Shown piece by piece: positions 23,023 through 36,600 of a DNA stretch of 64,000 nt. Below the pieces are notes generated by a model that saw only the letters and a list, made by a program, of their open reading frames with translations, was not told the origin of the DNA and searched no databases. Made by a program: the position numbers and the translations under genes. Numbering within the stretch: the stretch's first letter is position 1; every line of letters starts with the position of its first letter. The stretch comes from Tubulanus polymorphus (lineage: Eukaryota > Nemertea > Palaeonemertea > Tubulaniformes > Tubulanidae): contig NC_134025.1 of NCBI RefSeq assembly GCF_964204645.1, forward strand, positions 868,001 through 932,000, read 5' to 3'.

Positions 23023-26000
23023 ATGTAACAGTAACTTCCGGAACGTCTTTAGCCTGTAGAACGAGAACCGCCTCAAATTTTCCGACGGTCACCGGAGTGA
23101 ATTTGATCGGAAGCCGAATATAGTGTTGAGAACTACAAAAAAACAAATCAAACATTCATTTATTTATAAATATTCCTGAAGCTAAACGATGTAGTAGAGG
23201 GGGGTCTAGTAGAGGGGGGTCTAGTAGAGGGGGGTCTAGTAGAGGGGGGTCTAGTAGAGGGGGTTCTAGTAGAGGGGGGTCTAGTAGAGGGGGGTCTAGT
23301 AGAGGGGGGTCTAGTAGAGGGGGTCTAGCAGAGGGGGGTCTAGTAGGGGGGGGGGGTCTAGTAGAGGGGGGGGGGGGGTCTAGTAGAGGGGGGGGGGGTC
23401 TAGTAGAGGGGGGGGGGGTCTAGTAGAGGGGGGGGGGGGTCTAGTAGAGGGGGGTCTAGTAGAGGGGGGTCTAGTAGAGGGGGGTCTAGTAGAGGGTGGT
23501 CTAGTAGAGGGTGGTCTAGTAGAGGGGGTATAGTAGAGGGGGGTATAGTAGAGGGGGGTCTAGTAGAGGGGGGTCTAGTAGAGGGTGGTCTAGTAGAGGG
23601 GGTATAGTAGAGGGGGGTCTAGTAGAGGGGGGTCTAGTAGAGGGGGTCTAGTAGAGGGGGTATGGTAGAGGGGGGTCTAGTAGAGGGGGGTCTAGTAGAG
23701 GGGGGTTTAGTAGAGGGGGGTCTAGTAGAGGGGGGTTTAGTAGAGGGGGGTCTAGTAGAGGGTGGTCTAGTAGAGGGTGGTCTAGTAGAGGGGGTATAGT
23801 AGAGGGGGGTCTAGTAGAGGGGGGTCTAGTAGAGGGGGGTCTAGTAGAGGGGGGTCTAGTAGAGGGGGTCTAGTAGAGGGGGGGTCTAGTAGAGGGGGGT
23901 CTAGTAGAGGGGGGTCTAGTAGAGGGGGGTCTAGTAGAGGGAGGTCTAGTAGAGGGGGTCTAGTAGAGGGGGGTCTAGTAGAGGGGGGGGGGGGTCTAGT
24001 AGAGGGGGGGGGGTCTAGTATAGGGGGGGGGGGTCTAGTATAGGGGGGTCTAGTAGGGGGGGGGGGGGTCTAGTAGAGGGGGGTCTAGTAGAGGGGGGTC
24101 TAGTAGAGGGGGGTCTAGTAGAGGGGGGTCTAGTAGAGGGGGGTCTAGTAGAGGGGGGTCTAGTAGAGGGGGGTCTAGTAGAGGGTGGTCTAGTAGAGGG
24201 GGTATAGTAGAGGGGGGTCTAGTAGAGGGGGTCTAGTAGAGGGGGTATGGTAGAGGGGGGTCTAGTAGAGGGGGGTCTAGTAGAGGGGGGTTTAGTAGAG
24301 GGGGGTTTAGTAGAGGGGGGTCTAGTAGAGGGGGGTTTAGTAGAGGGGGGTCTAGTAGAGGGTGGTCTAGTAGAGGGTGGTCTAGTAGAGGGGGGTTTAG
24401 TAGAGGGGGGTCTAGTAGAGGGGGGTTTAGTAGAGGGGGGTCTAGTAGAGGGTGGTCTAGTAGAGGGTGGTCTAGTAGAGGGGGTCTAGTAGAGGGGGGT
24501 CTAGTAGAGGGGGGGGGGGTCTAGTAGAGGGGGGGTCTAGTATAGGGGGGGGGGTCTAGTATAGGGGGGTCTAGTAGGGGGGGGGGTCTAGTAGAGGGGG
24601 GTCTAGTAGAGGGGGTCTAGTAAAACTTACTTCACTTCAAACTTGCGTTTACTTGCATGAAACGGTGCAGACAAAGGAAGAACTTTGATCTGAAATAATA
24701 AAACCACATGAAACACTGAAATATCGGGTTCACTAGAGAATCAAAACACGTTAGAATCAACGATTGTAAAAAACTTACAGATTGATTTCTATCAGATTTA
24801 TTTTTGATTCCGACCTTCAGTTCATGAGTAGAATGAGGTGAAGTTATAGGGAATATGAGTTTATCAGGAGTAGCAATGATCGGACGGATTGTATTCATAT
24901 TCTCTTTCTCTCTGTAACAATAAAACATTTACAACATGTTAATATATTCAACATATTACAAAAACACTGAATGTCTATAATTAATACTCACTTTTCGAAG
25001 GAAATTCGATTTTTCCGATCTGGTTTTGGACTGGATTTCATCACCTTCGCGACACCCTAAAAACAAACATAAACAGTTCATAAATTAAGACCGATTTAGG
25101 TGAAGTCTTCTGTACGACTACAAAATGCGACAAAATTTCTAATGACCTATTTCAGGATTTTTTTTGGGTATTTTGCTCAAATTTAAGGAGTTTCAAGGAA
25201 TCAAGGAGTTGTAGTGACTGTGATTAAGTACCGTTCCTAACTGTGCTGTTTTTAACACCACCCCAAATATGCACAAATCTGAATCCTCTCCTCTCATAAC
25301 TGCACAAGTATTTTTACAAGTAGCTCCAATTAACAACTGATTAACGCATTATTAATCAAGATTTTCAGACCAACCTTTCCAGTGAGTTGAACTCGGTAAA
25401 CTCCGACCGTTGAACTCGCTGTACGACCTTGAACTTGTAGATTCCAGAATTGCGTATAACTGCCTCGTTCGTTCGGTTCGAATAGAACCGGAACTTGAGT
25501 TTGTTGTTGAGGTTCTAATGAACCAGACATTTGAATAAACTTGAATACGTCATTACTTAAACGCTTAATATCACTGGTTCCTGTCTCTTTCTGTAAAAGA
25601 ACAACATTAACATCAACATCACAATCAATATCAATATCACAATCAATATCAATATCACAATCAATATCAATATTACAATCATACAATATTACTTAAAATC
25701 AACAAAGTTGTGACGACCTATGTTGACAACTTATCCAAATGATGACTTAACACTTGACAAATTGAATTATATAAATACAAATTAGGACTCAAAACAAGAG
25801 ATCAGTGAATGTGTGAGGGCTTATCGAAATGACAACACAGTTTGACAGTAAAATGATTGAATACCTTCAGATATGCAAGAGCTAATGGGGTCAGATACCA
25901 GTCTAACAGTTCATTGCCGTTATTCCTGAATTCAAGCTTAGAATCTGAAATAAAATAACATCATCACAAACACATTGAATATTAATAAATCAGTTAATAG

Positions 26001-29000
26001 AAGTTACAGTCAAGTTTAGACTGAATTACCTGAACTATAAGCCATAAGCGTATCTCTAAAATTGATTTCTCGTTTAGTAATATCGATATCGCAGCTAGGT
26101 TGACCTAGTTTATTACTGGTAAGAGCGTTGTTAGGTAGACGAGTACTGCTCAATGCTTGAGGTGACGACGAGACTGTTGTATTACGTGATTCAGAGAGAA
26201 CACTTCGACCGCTAGTCACAGATACAGGAATAGATTGAACCGAATCGGAGTCGTCTTCGTGAATCTGAACCTTTAACACCTGAAACACAATCAAATCATT
26301 CATTATCACTAAACTGATTGCGCTGGAGTTGTGTTTGTTTGTGTGGGAGACCGAGACGGTTCAGAGACTTGAGTCAATTTACAGCTGATAAAACTGTTAC
26401 TGTAATTAGTGAAGCATACTTTAACATGGTGGCAACTTTTATTCGACTCGGTTTTTCCGGGAATTTTCTCTGAAAGTTTACCTTCTGAGACGAGGCACAT
26501 TTAACAATTACTTCACCCATCCACGGTAGAGCTACTCTCCGGAATAATAGCGATGAACTAGGACTGATACAAACTAACGTATTACTCCTACAAATATACA
26601 AGAATTACAAATACATAAAACACAATATTAAAAACACGCCGTGAATGGAAACAAACTGATTGTTATATTTCAAACCTTGGTGGAATTGAACCTTCTTCAT
26701 TTGTCACTTCTAATTTAGTTCCGGGTAAAAGTAATTCATATCTGAAATATAAACATAGTTTTTATTAATGGATTTTCTGAGGGATTCAATATAAACTCAT
26801 TTACTGATTAGAGTTTATTTACCTCTGAATCTCTGCTGAATTATTGATAATCTCAAATTTTTTTGGTGAAGATGTCTTCGATAGTTTCAGCACGAGATAT
26901 TCTGGTTTTATCGACCATTGATTGGCGGGTTCTGGAGGAGTTAATGACCGACGCTTTCTGAATAAAGCCGGAGTTCCTTTCACCGGAGGAGTCGGAGGAC
27001 TACAATCAAATAGTATCAATATCTATCACTAACCACAACATACAAGCAGTTTTATTGCATTATATGAAATATTTCAAATTTGTCTACTGCAATTCATGTG
27101 ATGACCCGTGAGAAGTGCTAGCAGTCTACTGTAGATCAGAGGCATGCACACAGTCTACTGTAGATCAGAGGCAAGAGCATGCAGTCTACTGTAGATCAGA
27201 GGCATGCACACAGTCTACTGTAGATCAGAGATAGAACAGATATCTCAGTGTTTGATAACTCACCATCTCGTTAACTTATCGTCACTAGTTTCATTTAAAC
27301 TGCTGATATTTGCAGGTTGTTGTGATGATGGAGATGTTTCTATTTTACGGTTCGTCATTCGACTCGTGGTGTCTCGCTGTTTTTTATAAGGAGGTTCTCC
27401 TAGAACCCTCACCGCTATCTTAAACATGTTTTGGAAGAAGAAATCGGGAGTCATCAGATTCTCTACACATTCACCTTCTACAAATAGAGAACAGAGATTT
27501 CAGAGATTTTAAACATATTTTCTGGACTTGTTTCTCGTGTTTAAACATCATAATGAATGTTAAAATACCTTCTTTAATCAGTTCTTCACCGGAATAATAC
27601 ACATCGAAGTTTACAGATTTAATGATGCTGTTCGTATCAATGTTACTAGTTCTTTTATTGCTCGGTTTTTTTCCTTTCAACATCGACCTGAAATCAGTTC
27701 ATCAGATCATCATTAACTAAACTAAAATAAACTTCAACAACTAATTCACATCATTTCGAACTAACCGCCTGTATTGTTGTCTTAAAATCTCATCGCCGTA
27801 GAAAAACCCGATGGTTCCGACGATATTCTGTTTATCGAGGCAGAGAGCTTCCTCTCGGGAACTCGGGATAAATATCACCATTATAGTCTACAAATCAACC
27901 AATCAAACAATCAATCAACAAATCAATCAATCAATCAATCAATGTGTGTGTGGTTTTTGAATGTTTTTACCTTAGCTTCTCTTTCTCTGAGGATGAACTC
28001 AGATGGTTGAATTACGAGACGATCGCTAGAGAATGGAACTGTCATCTGGAGATCTAAAATCACATTATAACCATCATCAATATTCAATAAGGGCAGAGGA
28101 GTGAGAGGAGAGTGAGAGGAGAGTGAGAGAGGTGAGTGAGAGGAGAGAGGGAGAGGTGAGTGAGAGGAGAGAGGGAGAGAGGTGAGAGGGAGTGTGAGAG
28201 GGAGAGAGGTGAGAGGGAGTGTGAGAGGAGAGAGTGATAGGGAGTGTGAGAGGAGAGAGGGAGAGAGGAGAGAAGAGAGAGGGAGAGTGAGAGGAGGGAG
28301 AGTTAGAGGAGAGAGGGAGAGTTAGAGGAGAGAGGGAGAGTGAGAGGTGAGTGAGAGGAGGGAGAGTTAGAGGAGAGAGGGAGAGTTAGAGGAGAGAGGG
28401 AGAGTGAGAGGTGAGTGAGAGGAGAGAGGGAGAGTGAGAGGAGAGAGTGAGAGACGAGTGAGAGGTAAGAGGAGTGTTTACCCGAGAATCCTAAAGCTTT
28501 AATAAATGCAGCTCTGTCACCGATATTCTGTATAACCATTTTTGTCACGTTATTCGCTCCCTCCAACATTTCTCCGACTTTAATCCAATTTTGTCGGACT
28601 CCATTTTCTTCTTCTCCGATTACGATTTCGCTTTTACCTCCGTGACCGATCAGAGGAATCTACAGAAATAAACAACAAACGTGTGATCGATCAGAGGAAT
28701 CTACAGAAATAAACAACAAACGTGTGATCGTGAAGTAAAGTAGAGGGGTGGACGAGACAGAGCTGATCGTCATGTTAGAACCGTGAGCGGAGAAGAGAAA
28801 AACTTACCGAGTATTTATACATAGAACCATCTCGTTTAATGTGTAACTTAGTGAGGAATGAAGTGATTGCTGTCGGTTGAAACATGATCTCAACCGGTAA
28901 ATCCTGCATCGGTTTTAAAACGATCGTTCGATTGCTGGATAAAACCTCTTTCCCCGCGGCCGATGAACACAGTATTTGAAACTCGGCGAAGTGTTGTTTG

Positions 29001-30633
29001 ATAACGAGGTTGTATTTACGACACGAGTTCGAAGTATTTCGTAAAACCAGTTTCTGAGGCCTGAAAACAAACATTAAACACAATCAATTCCCTTCTTCAA
29101 TGAGTACTCCGCAATGTGCGATATTCGACTTCTTCTCAGATTCAATTAAATTTCATCTGGTGAAATAGCTGGTACACAGACCTGCCAACCTTGTATCTGA
29201 CTAAATCAGAACAATTTCACACATTATCAGTAATTTTTGCAGCACCTCATTTGACTTCACTTTGATGATCTATGAGGCCCTATTCTAGACAAGGTAAACA
29301 AGTCTGTATTGTTTTCTAGTAGACAAGTTACTCTCCATCTTTACTAGCAGAAATCATATGAATAGTTTAGTTTTGTTAGAATAGTTTTTGAATAGAGTCA
29401 TTTCCTAAACTGCTCGCTTAGGTTTTTCTTACAAAAACTCTTCCAGTATTTATTACCCCCGGTAAGTAACTTACATGTTTTTGCCGATAGAAAGTCCGCC
29501 CCACATGAGGAAACTACGATCGCAGAGTAACGTCGGACCTCCCTCTCCGGTGAGTCGATCATCTCGACCGATCACTTCACCGGTTACATTAATCTCATAC
29601 GCAGCACCATCCGGTTCAATACACATAAATATCGTACTGAAAAACAATAAATATCAGATATAAGAGTTACAGAAGACCCGAGGGGAATGAAATATCAGAT
29701 ATAACTAGAGCTCGAAGCTGTCACAGATGAGCGGGGTAGGATGAAACTAGGGCTCCAAGCCATCAAAGAGAGGGGGTTAGGATTAAATATCAGATTTAAC
29801 TAGGGCTCCAAGCCATCACAGAAGAGAGGAGGTAGGATGAAACTAAGGCTCCAAGCCGTCGAACACCATTGCAGGAAGTAGTACTACATGGTCAGCACTC
29901 TAATGATAAACGCCCCCTGGTGAATATAAAGAGAAACTAACCATTCATATTGTTGTTTTCGGCCGTCGTTGATTGGTTGGAATTTAACGGTAGCCTCACC
30001 GTCGTGTCCAGGTGGTATGATTAAACGCGACGGATTTACTTCGAATATATCCGAATGATTCGATAAACTCAACTGTAAATTAATATCGATATTACCAGCG
30101 TTCCTGAACGGAACTGTCTGAGTACTACACTGATTATACCCGGCCTTCATCTGCAGATTCTACAATTGATCAATCAATACAGAATTATAGTCACAATTTA
30201 GGTATAAGTTGCAGATGATGTTGTGGATCAGTGTCTAACCTGCATTCCTGATGGTATATGTAATTTAGATGTAACTAATAAAGCTTTCAGACTGATTGTA
30301 TTCAGTGGTTTAGGCGTCGATGGAGTATCCAATTCTACGCTCAGTATCGACTCCACAATCTCTGGAGGAGTACTTGAACTCACTGTAAAAATACATTTAA
30401 ACTAATTCATTAACCATCACCAGGGTCCGGTTTCACAAAACATTTTTACTAAAATTTCAGGTTAATAAGTTGCTATTAATCACTTTGTATGTTCAATTAG
30501 GATAATAATTCAAACGATTTAAGCATTAACTATTTTCATTTATTTTCATTAACTATATTCAGCCATGGTGTAAACAGATTTATCTGTCAGATGAGCGGTT
30601 GATCCGAAAATGGGCACTTCATCGCAAATTATA

Positions 30634-30683
<50 letters not shown>

Positions 30684-33600
30684 CTTACCTCTATCGTGAT
30701 GTTTTTCGGGAGCTTTGAAATAAACGACCACCTGAACCGGGTCCCCGGCAGCTGACAGTTCAGATCGACCTTTCAGTGTACAGTTTATAACTGATTTACT
30801 CGCGGTATGAGATGATACGATATCGGACGAACGTTCAAATGAGAAACACGGCCAGATTGCTTTAGTCTGTCAAATATATACAAGCATCATAGTTCAATGA
30901 ATAAGAGCTGATACAGTTTAAAACTCAGAACCCAGTTCCTAAGTTCTTGCTTTGAATAGAGAAAAAAACATTGCAAATGAACTAATTTCAACTAAAAGAG
31001 TGAAATTTAGCCAAAAACTATAAAAGTGGGTCTTGAATTGTGAAGATTTAGATTATTTCATTACTTACCATAATAACGAGTCTTATAGGAACAGCTGATT
31101 GACCTCTATTGACTAGAACTAAAGGTTTTTGATCGTGTGAACCCCAACTTCTCTGACCGAAATCCATCATCAGATCATCGCTTAATACCTGCATAAAATA
31201 TATACAATAGACATATTCATCCTTCACTTCATTTCACTGCTGTAAAACGCAAACTTTCTTTTACTAAAAATTTCATATGTTTGACAGGTGAATTTTAACT
31301 GATTAATTATATGTACAGACTTTAATGCCGGATCGACGCCGTGAAAGGGTTAACATTTTACCTGCACATTAGGAGATTCGGCGACTGCCTGTAAAGTGAC
31401 CATTCTCGGTAACTTCTGCTGTAGGACGGACTCGTTACCCCCGACGGGACTCACTAAAACATGGACATGGGCTACAAACACTCCGGCATGATTCGGCATA
31501 AATACAACCTATAAATAATACATGAGATTATAGAACGCGATCTGTTTAGAGTAGGAGGGGAGGAGGGGGTAGAGGGGGTTGAGGGGGAGGAAATACGCAC
31601 CCTTAATTCATCCGTTGTTGTCGGTTCAATAACTGCTTTCTGTTTGACGATGAACGGTGAAAGTTGAACGTCGCGTTCAACGCCATCTATATTCAAACTA
31701 ACGATCGTTAAACTACATTGTAACCATTGACGACTCGGGTTGAAGAGCGGTAGAGTTGTCTGAGCGGAGAATCCGACGCAGCAGACATCTTTGAAACATA
31801 GTTCACCGGGAGCTTCAATCTGAGGACTCGGGATCGTAGCAGGCGCTCCGACCAACTCATCATTTATACCATTGAATAAACCTGAAATAATTATGACACA
31901 TAATAAACACTGTTCGTGTTCAATACTAATTTACTGATGAAATTAATGCAGATTTAATTAATAAATTTGCTTGTAGAAATGAATTTTGATGGGATACATG
32001 ACATGTGAATTAGATATATCAGTATTCAGTTGAATATTTCTCAGAATGGATTTATTTCCAATAGTTAAATGAGAATTCAGAACAGTATAACCGACTAATG
32101 GGCAATTAATGTCTTAATACTACAGGTTTAGAATTTGGGGATGAAAGAAAATAGCTTTTAATCTTGCATGTTGGGCTATTAGCATTTATAAATTTGTGTC
32201 TGAGCAGTGAATTCACTATACAACTATATCACAATGACCCTAGGTCAGGTGACTTCTGTGACATCACAGCCACTCATGACAAGCAGCTAACCCTAACCCT
32301 AGGTCAGGTGACCAGTGACATCACAGTCACTCATAACTAGCATCTAACCCCAACCCTAGGTCAGGTGACCAGTGACATCACAGTTACTCATGACAAGCAG
32401 CTAACCCTAACCCTAGGTCAGGTGAAAAGTGATATCACAGCCAATCAAAACTCTAGCCCTAGGTCAGGTGACTATGGGTGGCTACCATAGTAACAGGCCA
32501 GCCAATCAGAACTAAGCCTTCACATACATAGTACATAGCTTATGTGACCTTGACACCAATTCATAAACAAACTATAGGCTTTATGAATGAACACAGTAGT
32601 CACTGGTTTCATTGAGTCCTTTACAAATAATCAATGTTGAACAAAACAAAACTCATTGAATGAAATAGATCAGTTAAATTGACAATTAGATTGGATAGAT
32701 TGTAAGATCTCTAGTAACAGAACAATTCTACAATTGATGATCATTTTATCACTGTTTTACTGAGGATCTGTCAAAATAACAGACTCAATATATCATCAAT
32801 TCTACATGTAATTAAGATTATGAGTTAAACACATTTCGGGGATTCAACTGGACAATCCTAACGGATTTTTTGAATCCCCCGACAAACGTATGATATAACG
32901 TTATAACCTGTTGTCTTTGTATTATAAATTATCATAGGTTTGTCAAATAAATGAAACTGAACACTTACGTATTCTGGGATCATGAGTATTATACGCTACT
33001 GCTGCTGCTGCTGTAGTGGGTAGCTGCTGCGGCTGCTGCTGGTTGATAGCTGTAGAGTATGAATCATGAGATTGAGCTCTTCCTCTCATATAAACTGCAG
33101 CCCATTCACAGTTTGTAGAATATTCGGCTGTAGGTCTCTGTGACGGAGGGGGCGGGGCTGTTTCCGTGCTGATATAACGAGGTGCTGTACGAGACGACAT
33201 GATTGGTGGATATCGCGCTGTATTATGGACGGATGAAAGATAAATCTGATTGTTGTAAATACCCGTTAGATTCGGTGCGAGAGTCGATACCGGATTCGCT
33301 AGATGACGATTGGTTAATAACGTTGGCACTGCGGAACCGTGTCCGGCGATAAATCCAGGATTACTAACACTAGGAGTAATAACCGCAACTCCCGGAGTAA
33401 TCGAAGACTGAACCAGTGGAGTAATGTTCTTTATTCCGGGATTATTAGCCGAAGATGTAGGGTTGGGTTTAGTTTGATCTTTCCACGCTAGATGGCGCTC
33501 AGATCGAGGTATCTGTTCCGATTGGTCGGTAACTGTCTCTTCCAGGTGGAATTTTGGCACTTGTTTACGCGATTGTTTATTGACGGTGGCGCCCCCTGGT

Positions 33601-36600
33601 TTCGACTCATCCTCCATCGATAAACTACGACCAGTCGCGGCCGGTTGAGGGTTAACGTCATTCCCGGGATCTACGCAATCTGAACTAAAGGTGGCTCCAC
33701 CTGGATGAGTGAAGTTAGTTATATTTGACGGCATGTCGCCGGTTTCATCTGATTTACCGAGTAAACCCATCGGAGTACTCGATAATCTCGGTCCTCGTTG
33801 CGTCCGGCGTTCAGTAGTAGTTAGTCTAGGAGTAGTAACCGTGGTTGTCGTCGGTGATAGATCCGTTTGTTGACTATGAAAACCGCTGGTCATGTCGTAT
33901 CTATGAGAATACTTTGTATCAGCCTCAGTGCTGTCGAGCGGCGCCCTCTCTCTTCCATCCGGTGAATCGGGATGATTAACCCGTGAATATAGAGAACTAG
34001 GTCGAGGTGTTTTCCAAACTGGTGGCGTCCCCGAATTCGAGTCAAAGTCACCGATTTTTGGTTGAATGTTGTCGTCGTTAAGGAATTCTAGACTTCGTCT
34101 ATTGCGGGGAGGTGAATAGAATGTCTGTTTGTTTATTCCTGTTTCGTCTGAAGTTTTAACAGATGATGATTTTCCATCTCCAGATTTCATTTTATCAAAC
34201 TGTGTTCCTGCAGTTTTCAATCCTTTCTCATCAATTGCTTGTTGATCTGTTGTCCTCGACAACCTGTTCGTTCTTCTGTCAGAGATACCTGATAATCTCG
34301 AATCAGTTGCGATAGGTTGTCTAGATCCTGCCTCTCTTTCAGAATTACTACCCGTAGACAGCCTACATTCTTCTCTCTTATCCGTGGATGAAGATACAGT
34401 TCGTCCAGTGGTTGATGCAGATCTATTCAAGGTTAAAGATTTTTCAGCTTCAACAGAAGAGTCGAATCTTCTATTAGCAGATCCTCTTGATGACCTAGTG
34501 CTGCCATCTACAGGTCGTCTGCTGAACTCACTGGATAGCCTGGTGCCCCCATCTATAAGACGTCTGTTGGGTTCTGAGGTCTTAGTGCTGCCATCTACAG
34601 GTCGTCTGCCAGACTCACTGGATAGCCTGGTGCTGCTTTCAACAGGTCGTCTGTCAGGTTCAGAAGACCTAGTGCTGCCATCTACAGGCCGTCTACCGGA
34701 CTCACTAGATAGTCTGGTGCCGCTTTCAACAGGTCGTCTGTTGTGTTCGGAAGACCTAGTGCTGCCATCTACAGATCGTCTAATGTACTCGGTAGATGAT
34801 CTAGTGCTGCCATCTACACGCTGTCTGCTGGTCTCACTGGATAGCCTGGTGCGGCTATCTGCAGGCTGCTTGTCGGGTTCAGATGACCTAGTGGTGCCAT
34901 CTACAGGCCGCATACTGGGTTTAGTGCTACGATCTATTGATTGCTTACTGAGATCAGTAGAAGCAGACGATATTCTCGGTATCTGTGACGACGTCGATGT
35001 ATCGAGTGAAATATCTGATGATTGTTGACCTCCTGACGATTGTTTTTTTCTCGTTCTATTTGAACTGGTTCTACGCGGAGGACGAGATTTAGCGGCCGGT
35101 GTTTCCTCGTCGGATGAAGAGATGGCAGCACTGTCTGTTGATTTTAACGATCCTCTTCGCTGATATTTCCGAGTTGCCGGTGATTTTAATGTTTTATTGA
35201 TCTGATGATGTGAATGAATCGATGAATCGTTATTGATTCCTGAATCTGCGTCTGCTGTTCGATTCCTCTCATTGTTAACTGGTTTTTCTCTATTCCTTGC
35301 TGCTGCAGTATTATTAACGCCCGTTTTAGGTCGTGCTCCCATTTTATGAGTAGGTCTCGGGGACGCTGGACGATGACTCATTGATCTCTGCTGTGAGTTC
35401 TCCGCTGGACGATGACTCATCGATGTTTGCGGTGATTTCTCCACTGGACAATGACTCATCGATCTCTGCTGTGAATTCTCCGCTGGACGAGTACTCATCG
35501 ATGTTTGCGGTGATTTCTCCACTGGATAATGACTCATCGATCTCTGCTGTGAATTCTCCGCTGGACGATGACTCATCGATGTTTGCTGTGAATTCTCCGC
35601 TGGACGAGTACTCATCGATGTTTGCGGTGATTTCTCCACTGGATAATGACTCATCGATCTCTGCTGTGAATTCTCCGCTGGACGATGACTCATCGATGTT
35701 TGCTGTGAATTCTCCGCTGGACGATGACTCATCGATGTTTGCAGTGATTGCTCCGCTGTTTTATGATCGGACGTTGATATCTGCGCCGTATTACTCACAT
35801 TTCCCGCCACCAGGTGACGTTGCAGCTGTTTTTCCGAGCCGCGTTTCTTTTTCGAAGCGTTCTGCGACAATTTCATCAACATTTCCGTGTAAACTTCCGG
35901 TTTAGTCGTCGTGGAAACTGAAGCTATTAATTCGTCGATGGCCGATCGATTGATTGCGCCCGATCTACACATGAACGTAGAATCATCGACTTCATTACTA
36001 CTGATCTCACTGGTCGGTGTTAAACATCGTAACGACGAACTGTCGTTATTCTCATTCAATTCATTCATACGTAACGTTTTATCCGTTGATTCCTCGTTGA
36101 ATCGAGAACTCGTCGGAAAATCTTCCTCTAAAAACATTTCGCTTAGTTGTAATTTCTGTCTCAGGTTCGTCGTCGTGGTGATGCTTGTGGTCGTTGTTGA
36201 CGCGTCCGATATTTCAGAACGAACTTTCAATGTGGAATCTGTGAAGAGAATAAACATCTTTCAATACATCACGAGATATCACATGACTTGGAACATCCAG
36301 AGTGACCGCCACTTTTATTTGACTTGCTTTTTCCCTGACTATTTTATATTCTCTGACATGCACGTGTTTTCTCTGACTTGATCTGCTAAGAATCCAATCA
36401 GTTAACACAGTCAAATACGCAAGACATTGACGGTATAGCAATCTCAACAAATTTCCCAGATTTGCAGGTAAATGGCCACCGTGTCATGTGGGACACACCA
36501 TAACCTGAGGCAATTGGCTCTGCAGGGTAACAAGCAGGGCAATCTATTGTACCGGTAACATTTTTTCTAATCTTCTTAGCGAAAGTTCTTGAGTTACGAG

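Noticed and set aside
22168-23028. 286-aa plus-strand open frame of 17-residue repeats (ENSVTGFIHYYLQTLRT)
   Set aside because: It is the antisense of a 51-bp array that overlaps the CEP192 stop. The frame stays open only because 51 is divisible by three.
24247-24489. Plus-strand VEGGL repeat protein, silk- or elastin-like
   Set aside because: Product of a 15-bp G-rich minisatellite inside the last CEP192 intron; the frame breaks wherever the G-run length changes.
23192-24622. CRISPR-like array
   Set aside because: No repeat-spacer structure (units are contiguous), and this is animal nuclear DNA. The same holds for the 51-, 21-, 62-, 66- and 58-bp arrays.
34384-35905. Plus-strand frames of 214 and 174 aa
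   Set aside because: Antisense shadows of the repeat-rich CEP192 exon 15, which is fixed by phase and homology.
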